The notes beneath the pieces were generated by a model. The model saw only the letters and a program-made list of their open reading frames with translations, was not told the origin of the DNA and did not search any database. Of a stretch of DNA of 64,000 nt, positions 46,201 to 64,000 are shown piece by piece. The position numbers and the translations under genes are program-made. This stretch comes from Hoplostethus atlanticus (taxonomy: Eukaryota > Chordata > Actinopteri > Trachichthyiformes > Trachichthyidae), in assembly GCA_034670405.1 (NCBI GenBank), contig JAXDDX010000016.1:1508501-1572500 (forward strand), written 5' to 3'. Numbering within the stretch: position 1 is the first letter of the stretch; every line of letters starts with the position of its first letter.

Positions 46201-48125
46201 AATGATGAGAAAGATTTGGTTTGTAAAACTCTTCTCGCCAGAGAGAGATTGCCACAGGTTTATGTGTCCCATGCCATTTTCCATCCTGACGTTTGAAAAT
46301 CGAACAGTGGTAATTTTATGTCGGCTAGTGTTTGGGTCATGCAAAGGTTGTTGATATTTTTTTATTGGATTAGTAACCCAATCACAAATAGGACTAACAT
46401 TGCCAAGTGCATAAAATTATTACATAAAAGCACATTATGGCCATCCACAGGACAAATCCCATCAGATAACAGTGTTGTCACATCAGTCTTGTAAACTTGT
46501 TTTTGATTGTGCTCAATAGTGACCACTATTTCAGCAACCATTGATAACGAAAATGATTTCAACATGTTTTCCTTCTTCCCTCTTCATCTATCTTACCCCT
46601 GTCCCTCTTTGCTATTCCCTTCCCCTTCTCTATACCTTTCTCTCACACACCACTAGACTCTTATTCTTCTGTTTGTAGTACTGCATTGCAGGAGCAAATG
46701 GAGTGATAAGTGGGGGAACCACCTCAGCAGCCTCCTCCTCCAGAAGCCAGCCGGAGAGAGTGAATTGTGAGCAATCCAAGTCTTGGTTTGACCCACTCAA
46801 GTTCAAGACATACTGCTGATAAAATACATGGGAGCCTCACATTATGAAATGTATTTGTGTAAAACCTTTATTTGCTGCTAATGTGATCTGCTGCTAATCA
46901 GAATCTAAAAGAATTGTCTTTCCTTGTTACAGTAAACCGATCAGCTTTAATTCAAACAAGATGTTTTTGTGCTGTTCTGTTTGTCCAGATTCATGTGTAT
47001 TTTTGAATCATAAACATCTCAACAGTTATTTACTATTCAGAGCTGTTGATGTTATTTACTATAGTAACAGTTGTTTTTCAGTTTTCAATGTGTTGGATAC
47101 AGCTCAGTACGGTTAGGGTTATACTTGCTTTAATCCATTCTCTAAATCACAGCTAATTTACAGTCTAGTTTTTTAGAATAGTTTCCTCATCTCAAATGGA
47201 TCTGGACATACAGAATGTATTATGTTGACATCCTCAAATAAAACATACCTATATTTTTCAGAGGAACATTTTTATTTATTTTATTTGTTTTGTTTTCTAG
47301 AAGTATGTGTTCCCATTTAGCCAGGCTGTCCCATTTGGCGTTTTGAAAGGGTGTTGGTGTGTGCTCCCATGTTGAAGAATTGGTTTGTTGACTGTTAAGG
47401 CTGTTGTGATTTTCTTGTGTAAATGTTGTAAGGTGTGTACATCTAAGGCCTCACTTTTTCAGCATTGAAGGAGGCCAAAATCTTTGCATTTTATTTTTCA
47501 GTAGACATTTCGCTCCAGACAACTAACAATATGCATTTTCTTTTTGATTGTGTTTGTTCTGATGCCCAAGTCACATTTTCAGTATTTTCTTTCTCCCATG
47601 TACTGTATTCCTCCATCAATCTTTGTAACACTTTCCTCGATGTTTGCACTGGAAGAACTCCCATGTCCCTCACTTCAGCTTTATTCATTTCTTACCATTT
47701 ACTTTTGACTTGTCTCCATGTGAAATCTTGTCTTTTCCCTGTTCTCACTTTCTCTTCTCTGCTGTTCACCTGCATGCCATCCCTTCCTCTTCTTTCTCTC
47801 TCCTGCTCTTCTACAAATCTCTAACCAATATTTGTTGTCCCTTCTCATTCTTGTTTTCCTTTTATGTTAAGTATGTTAGTGACCGTGTTTTCTGAGTGCA
47901 ACTAGCCGCTCTCAGTAGTAAGTATTGTATTGCGTTTGCAATGCTTTGGTAGTTTATGTTGCAGCTAACCAACAACTGAAGCTGTGAAGGTTTAATTGCA
48001 ATGCCCCCTCCCTTTCCCCATTCTCATGCCCCTACAGATTTGATATGATAAACTGCCATTTTGTAAATATGAATGTGTACATAATATCTCTTTTTGAGGA
48101 ACCTAATAAAATTCCAAGTATAGAG
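43223..48125 (+). other. leng8: Apparent long leng8 3'UTR
   Basis: No independent gene is recognised in these 4.9 kb. AATAAA motifs occur near 45047 and 47237, and a canonical signal at 48105-48110 is followed by GT-rich DNA, so several transcript ends are possible. An orphan acceptor with a 46-codon open frame lies at 46679-46819. Confidence 0.45.
48105..48110 (+). terminator. Distal leng8 polyadenylation signal
   Basis: An AATAAA lies about 4.9 kb after the leng8 stop, some 175 bp from a minus-strand AATAAA (48284-48289) attributed to rbfox1l. Confidence 0.4.
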
Positions 48126-48283
48126 GGCTTCTTGTTTCATCGTTTTAAATATTGCCATGCAGTCATGGATTTACATTTGGAGTTAAATCTAATGACAAAA
48201 GCCAAAAAAAACAACATGAATACAAGGAACTGCACTATTACAAAATGACATAGTCACATGAGATGCCATGGCTGCATTGACAG

Positions 48284-48289
48284 TTTATT
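48284..48289 (-). terminator. rbfox1l polyadenylation signal
   Basis: TTTATT on the plus strand reads AATAAA on the minus strand, about 2.4 kb beyond the rbfox1l stop codon. Long 3'UTRs are common in Rbfox genes. The signal implies tail-to-tail ends with leng8. Confidence 0.45.
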
Positions 48290-50159
48290 GTGAAATATCA
48301 ACACTATAAAGCCAATGAGAGACACCTGTGACACTGTAAGACCTGTAGAAATGATGCAACAGTATATTGATGGAGTCATTTCCTTGCAAACTTGCATGCA
48401 TATCCTGCACATTTTCATTTTAGCCCACACACATTTGAGGAATAGGACTGAATGCATCTCAAAAGATGGAGAAGAATATAACAGTTGCTGCTTCATGGTA
48501 GAAAGACATTAAAAGTGGTAAGCCAGCAAAAGACGCATCACAGTGGGAAGGAGATGAACAACCCTACAAAAGAAATTGGGTATTGAATTTTAGGAAAAAT
48601 TGATGGAAATAGCAAGGAAATATAGTAGAACATCAAAAGGTGAATGTAGAAGGAGAAATTGTACAAATGGCAGCTACACTGGTAAGCTACATGCAATTAG
48701 TAAAGAAGGGAAAGAACGATGAGAAGAAAAGACATAAAAACAGTTCAGGCTGAAAAGGAAATAAAGACCACAAATACAAAGGAGGTAGCATAAAAAAGAA
48801 AGGAAAGATAAAAGGTTGTTATAAAGCGTTTCAAAGCTACAGAAACAAAGTATACAAAGGTGTTAACAAGAACAGCTACTGAGGAAAGAGAAAACAGAAG
48901 TAGAGCTGCAAAACTAGCTCAAGAATATTTTAGGAAGAAAAAGAGGACAGATGCCTGCAGCAGAGGGTAAAGCAAAGACGAAGAGCAAAAGACAGAAATC
49001 ACATCAGAAAATAAAGCTAAGGGATGTAAAGAATATGGATGAATTATTCAGAAGAAACAGAAAATAGAAAATACAGAAGAATTGTCACACAGAAAGAGCA
49101 AGAAGGTTACAGTCATTCTAAAAGAGAAGATGCTAAATGAAAGTATTAGAAGCTGAAAAAAGATTAACAACAGACACATTTCTGACAAACATAATTAGTT
49201 TGTTTTATACACTGCCCACTGTATAATAAATATAAATTAAAGATTAAGCTGATAAATTACACTGGACAGTTAAGGTCGAAACAGCACAGGGAATACATAC
49301 AAGATGACAGACAAAGGCTCATAATAAGCAGAATGCTACAATGGTTTGATTCCACGCATGGGAAAAGCAATACGCACTGAATTAGGTAAAGAAGTAGAGG
49401 TGGGAGAACAGGAGTAGAATAGAAGTAGTGAATAGAAGAATGTCAGTAAGGAAGACGCAGTTTCAGTTTCTATGTAAGGCCTTTGTACTGATGCAGATGT
49501 GATCTATCAAATCTCAATAATCCTCAACTCTAACTGGGGCATAGAAACAGAAAAAAAAGCCTCAGGAAACGGTGAAAGGTAAGGAGATGCAAAATAAAAA
49601 CAACAATAGTCAAGAAAATGATTAGAATCAATAAAGCAGAGGAGAGAAGAAGAGAGGGAAAACAGATAGAGTTTTATTTAGAGGTAAATTACAAACACAG
49701 CAGTGAAGAGTACAGCAGAAATGAGGAAATGGCCTAGAAGAACTCATTCATACTATGGTAGTCAAGACGCTACTCAACAGTTTTGAGTGAGGAAGGAGAG
49801 AGAAATCAGAAGATCAGAAAACACAGAAAAACTTGACAATGCGTAATAAGATAAAGCAACATTATATATATATATATATCAACATTTTGGGTAATGTAGA
49901 AATGGTGTGATTAGATTAGAGAAGCAGGTCAATTTAACCTCTACTGATGAGATGCCCTTGACTTCATCCAGTGGTAGAAGAGAGGTAGATTGTTAGAAAA
50001 GCAAAAACAAGTGAAATTCCAACTACATCCAGATAAACTAGTTTACAGTTTGTCACATTTTAACTGGCAAAGAGTAATAATAATACCAGTGTCACAGCTG
50101 TCTCTCTTTTGATTGATTAATTGAACAGTGATGATACAGCACATAATCTTGTTCATATA

Positions 50160-50164
<5 letters not shown>

Positions 50165-50219
<55 letters not shown>
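50165..50219. repeat. (CA)n microsatellite
   Basis: A run of about 25 CA units, preceded by CT repeats, inside the presumed rbfox1l 3'UTR. Confidence 0.97.
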
Positions 50220-50222
<3 letters not shown>

Positions 50223-50726
50223 CTAGTAAATATTTGACAAAGGTCTGTGTCATTAAAAATGAGTAATTCAACATTGTACAAAATGTTCTTTCGTTGTACA
50301 TTTTGACCCGTGAAACTTGAAAATCTCGGATATTAAACACAAAAATCATTCTCACAGTATTCTGCCCCTTGACCAGTCTAAACCAACTACCCTTATGTTA
50401 GCCATCTACCTACAAGACCTTCCAGACTTTTAGGCCACAGCAATGCTCTTTAGATTCTTTAAACAGTCAATTGTTAAATAAAAGGTTTAAGCAACTGTCT
50501 ATACATTAGAGTACATCCTCTCCCATGTACTAAGCATTCTTTAGTAGAGTGAATAGTACGTGGGTCCTACAGTATTTACAACAGTCTGTTTAGTCTCTCA
50601 GGGAGAGGTTGTGATGGAGACAGGAGGTAACATTTTTTCCATATTTCCAACGCCTCACGATCTCATAACCTGTCCTGCAGCGTCCACAGATCAGCCAATC
50701 CCATCGTTAAAGAGAGACTTCTTTGC

Positions 50727-58503
<7,777 letters not shown>

Positions 58504-59275
58504 AGCCCAAAAAGACGCACAAGGAGACGGGGAAGGTGGGAAGATGGGAGGAAAAAGAGGAGAGCAGGGGAAAAGGAAGGGTTGAAATGCACACGGGAGA
58601 GCAAGCAGACAGACTAGGAAAAAAAAACAAGAGAAGAATCCAATAGAAGGAAAAACAAGATCCAAGAGGATGAGGGAAAGAAATAGAACTAATGAAGAAT
58701 CTATTAACTTTACAGATTAAAAAATCACTTAAAGAAACTCCACAAAACAACTGATCCTGTGTAGAAAAGACAGAATGTAGACTAGTGAAAGAGAAAGCGA
58801 GAGAACGTCTGTGTGTCCATCAGTTGGTCAGCCTGACGGACAGAAACACATGCTCAGGGTCCCATTTCAGAGTTATATAAATAGTCACCCTGTCCTTCTC
58901 TCCGAGTTTACCACCTTAGCACCCTCTCTCGCACAGTTTGCCATGCACGTTTTCTCTCTTTATTACATATCTTTAAAATATGTATAATAGCCTATTCCAA
59001 CTTTAAGGGTACTGCCTGTGTATTAGATTATTGAGACCCCTGGTTATTGTGACTCCTCGCCGATCTGCCACAGTAGTTTTGCAATGTCAGATAGCTGAAT
59101 TCCTGTGACATCTGGGTCACAACATGAATTATGATATACAGAACGCACGCACACACATAGACCCACAACCACAATCATCTCTGATGCTTGAACTTTTTAT
59201 TTTTTCAGCTGTTGTTTTCAGTTTAACCAATAGATGGGGATAAGACTAACATTACTACTTCCGTTTTTTCTACAT

Positions 59276-59366
59276 GCACGATGGGATATGTAGTTCATGT
59301 AAGCCCTATATATTTGTGCGAACCTCTTCTTACGTTCTCTTTACTGCGCGAGCCTGAGGGAAGCAG
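59276..59366 (+). promoter_or_regulatory. rps9: rps9 promoter and TOP-type first exon
   Basis: A ZNF143/Staf-like site (minus strand ACTACATATCCCATCGTGC, 59276-59294) precedes a pyrimidine start CTCTTT at 59337. This is typical of the 5'-terminal oligopyrimidine leader of ribosomal-protein mRNAs. The short noncoding exon ends at a donor (GAAGCAG|GTACGA, 59366). Confidence 0.65.
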
Positions 59367-59948
59367 GTACGAGCGTCATCTTTATTGTCTTTTCACTTCG
59401 TAAAAAGAACTTCAGAAGTCTAAATACACCAGAATTGAGAGGCAATGTACTGAAACATCGCCGTTAGTTAAATATTTCTTCGAACCAGTGAACCTAGTGT
59501 TTTTCCACTTGATTAATGCGAATAGCTAACTCGGCTAAGCTAACGTTAGCTAGCCATCATGCTCCCTGAACAACGTGGGCTGACTAGTGCGTCTGCGGCC
59601 TATCTGTATGGTTGACAGTATGCTGTTTTAAATGCACTCTTTACGTATCCATTTCCCTTTAACAACCACAATGTCTATTGCTTTGTATTTTTAAAATCCT
59701 TAAGCCATGGATATTGGATTTGTTTTTAACCATGCACGTTTTTGTCGATGTTTAGGGTGTAATCGTGCTAACTGATATTGCCAGTTAAGTAAATACTTGA
59801 TGTTGACTATTACGCAGACTAGATTGAGTACTGACATTTGTATTTAGCTAGACGAACTGTCGCTAAATCAACGGCGCATCAATGTGTTATTGGTAGTGTT
59901 TGGCTTACATATAACTTGGTTATGTGTTGAACCCACAGGCACTACTAA

Positions 59949-61555
<1,607 letters not shown>

Positions 61556-61624
61556 GAGGGGTTCGCCTAGGGGGTGTTTTCTGATACTTCCTGTTCCTTC
61601 AAATTTTCAATAAAAATTGTTGGT

Positions 61625-61960
61625 TTGACCAGAGAACTGTCTTGTCTCGTTTTATTTTGAAGCTTGGCTGTAGTGGCAAGGTTACTCTAGAATCACTTTG
61701 CTTGCTGGCATATAATCTATCATGGGTTTTTGAGAAATAAATTGAAGATGTAATTTCATATTGATCAACTTTAACAAATGATGCGCCAAAGGCTATAAGG
61801 CTGGCAATGTAATGGTCTCTGAATCTTCCCCTTGGGTTTAACGAGCATTTGTCTCGCCTCAGTGCAGCTCCTACAATGGTACAGTCCGCTCCCCTGCGGT
61901 CAGAATGGCATAAGCCGCCTGTCAGTGGGCGGCGTGTATTCTTTCACCAGGAAGTGCAAC
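61625..61960. other. Short spacer between rps9 and mboat7
   Basis: About 340 bp separate the rps9 poly(A) site from the probable mboat7 first exon. The interval presumably contains the mboat7 promoter. No other feature was recognised. Confidence 0.5.
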
Positions 61961-62855
61961 ACAACTCACAAGAGGCTGAATGGCATAGTTTAGTTTGTAG
62001 ACAGTGCTTGAAATAATTCAGTCGTGGTCACTCAAATCTCATCGACGTAAGTAATCTGTCACTTACCCTCCTTAAACTACATAAATGAAAGTAACATGAC
62101 CGTTTAGTTAAGGTTCCGCAATGCTAACATCAGCATAGCTAAGCCAGAAGCTACAGTGGTACGTTATCCACCCGTGTTTTGTCTTGTACTAGCTAGTAGG
62201 GCTCACCATCATGCTAGATTATCCAATGTTGTGCAACAATCCAGCTACTTCCTCAGATATTTCCATACTTTTGATGTCAGTAAAATGCGTATGTGCCGCA
62301 CTTTGAACTATGAAATCATTCCTAGTTAAGTGATGGTACATTTTCGCAAGAGATACTTATTTGTATCACGAATAAAGTAAGACTAAATAATTGATGTTGA
62401 TAGTGTAACGCTATAGCATGCAGCTCCGTACAACAAATATGTTCACCTCCATTTCAGGTTGTCTAATATTAGTCGTGTGCTAATAAGTGACTGCATTTCA
62501 TTTTGTGCACCATAGACTTCTTGTTTTGGGAACATGGTGTAATTTAGAGGAAATCACTGAACATAGTCTTAATTAGGAAGATTTTGACTTAGGAGACATT
62601 TCGAAATGCACCTAGTACAGTTGCCACTCAGTTTGGTGGTGATTAAGTTGCGTACACATTATCAACTCACAAAAATACGACTTGACAATACAGTTGAAAC
62701 ATATGGAGTTGTATTCTGAATGATTGCTGTTAGAATTGTAATCATACTGTAGTTAGTTGGGTAGACTAAGAACTCATTCATAACCTGCTGATCAGGCTGT
62801 AGTTTCCTGGATGTGTGACTTGACCGGTTACCTGTGTTTCTTTACGAGCAGAGAG

Positions 62856-64000
62856 ATGTCTCCTGATGAGCTGGTGTACCTGGGAATCCTCGCTGCTTCC
62901 ATCCCTATTGGATTCCTCTTCCGTTATCTTAGTGAGTCTTCTGGCCTTGGTCATATCCCATGGTCTGTGTAGTTGAACATATAAATGTATGTTTGTATTT
63001 AAATCTACTTGTTGGATGCTTTGCATTGTGACAGGAAATTATGTAAAACCAGGAGGCCTCCATCTTTATGCGCCTACAGGGGGTGGACAAAATAACAGAA
63101 GCATTTAACTATATATGAGTATTAAGTCCCTAATAGCAGACACACTGTTTAGGAGTGTGTCTGGGGGCATTTGCATCTTGGACTATAGGACCATCATGAG
63201 GGAACAGTGCTTACACTGTAGGGTGCATCTGGTGCTGCAAGATGCTCTCATATTACCTGGCCATTATATGACCATGCAGAGCGATCATCAGACCTAATGA
63301 CTCATGAGTTGGTTACCCACACCATTACCAAATGTAAACTCATCCAACTGTAGGAGAGAGGGTGAAAGATGACTCATCAAATCCACTGCTCAGGGGTTCA
63401 TGTTTTGTGCTCCTTACATCAGGTTATGCATCTTTGGGGCTTGTTGATGCAGAAACTGCAGGCGCAGTTTCCAAATAGCAGCCCTGCCGTAAAAAACAGC
63501 TTTGTGAAGCTGTTTGTTGTTGTGATGTGTGAGGCTGTGTTGCAGAGGTGTCGATTCAATTCTGTGGTCATTTTGAGACTGTAGATTTGTGGTGTTAAGC
63601 AAGTAAGTGAGCTTTGACTTACAACCACCGTTCCTCTTTGCCAATGCAGTTTGTCAATGTTAGGCATATGTTGTCATAATTTTTGAGACTGTTCCCCTTG
63701 TCACATTAAATAATTTTGTAGTTTTTGTGACCAATGGACCAACAATTTGGACACAGATGCCATTTTGAAACTGAGTTACCCCATGTTGCTTTGGAAACTC
63801 ATATAATTATAAATATATAAAAAATCATATACATTTGTAATTGTGATTTAGTTACTTCAAAGTCCTTTTTCATGTGGTGTTTCTGGTATGTTGTCCACCC
63901 CTCTAGCGCCTTGGTATATGTATGTCTAGGCTTTATTGTATAATCTTGCTTTGCTTTGTTACCTTCACTTCAGGTCCTCCCGTGAAGCAGGGGGCAGCCC
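62856..64000 (+). CDS. mboat7: mboat7 (lysophosphatidylinositol acyltransferase), 5' end only
   Basis: MBOAT7/LPIAT1 is a multi-pass ER and MAM enzyme that adds arachidonoyl chains to lysophosphatidylinositol. The first coding exon 62856-62931 gives MSPDELVYLGILAASIPIGF LFRYL, matching the human N-terminus (MSPEEWTYL...SIPIGFLF), which is a membrane segment. The next exon starts at 63974 (acceptor CTTCACTTCAG) and reads SPPVKQGAA before the window ends. A noncoding exon probably ends at the donor ATCGAC|GTAAGT (62046). The position right after rps9 fits the human RPS9-TSEN34-MBOAT7 neighbourhood. The introns 62047-62851 and 62932-63973 show nothing else. Confidence 0.9.

Overview
This is a nuclear genomic window from a ray-finned fish, very probably a teleost. 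The genes are intron-rich with GT-AG splice sites, long TG/CA and GA microsatellites are common, tails of fish SINE/LINE and Tc1/hAT-type elements are present, and the predicted proteins look like fish versions of vertebrate families. I recognise ten protein-coding genes. Exon boundaries were worked out by hand from splice sites, reading-phase continuity and remembered vertebrate protein sequences; no search was run.

Order, left to right: ttyh1 (-, 5' end only), leng9 (-), flcn (+), a helical-cytokine gene best explained as flt3lg (+), grwd1 (+), cdc42ep5 (-), leng8 (+), rbfox1l (-), rps9 (+), mboat7 (+, 5' end only). TTYH1, LENG9, LENG8, CDC42EP5, RPS9 and MBOAT7 are neighbours in human 19q13.4, and GRWD1 and FLT3LG lie in human 19q13.3. 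The window is therefore a fish counterpart of 19q13 next to the leukocyte receptor complex, with flcn and rbfox1l interleaved.

Layout. 0-5 kb: first coding exon, intron and probable upstream 5'UTR exon of ttyh1. 5-6 kb: microsatellite-rich spacer. 6.5-11.8 kb: leng9, head-to-head with flcn (12.8-17.4 kb) across a roughly 0.8 kb shared promoter region carrying ZNF143-like and CLEAR/M-box-like motifs. 19.8-22.05 kb: compact five-exon cytokine gene. 22.4-24.3 kb: spacer with a possible unrecognised minus-strand transcript. 24.3-30.2 kb: grwd1, with a GC-AG first intron and a hAT-type element in intron 6. 31.5-33.7 kb: cdc42ep5. 36-48.1 kb: leng8 with a very long apparent 3'UTR that meets the rbfox1l 3' end tail-to-tail near 48.1-48.3 kb. 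50.7-58.5 kb: rbfox1l. 59.3-61.6 kb: rps9, whose introns 3 and 4 carry a duplicated box C/D snoRNA-like gene. 62-64 kb: start of mboat7.

The most unusual items are the paired intronic snoRNA candidates, which have a shared 18S guide and compensatory terminal-stem changes; the divergent cytokine; a perfect 54-bp palindrome; and an orphan strong splice acceptor with an open frame in the leng8 3'UTR. There is no CRISPR array, operon or other prokaryote-type system.
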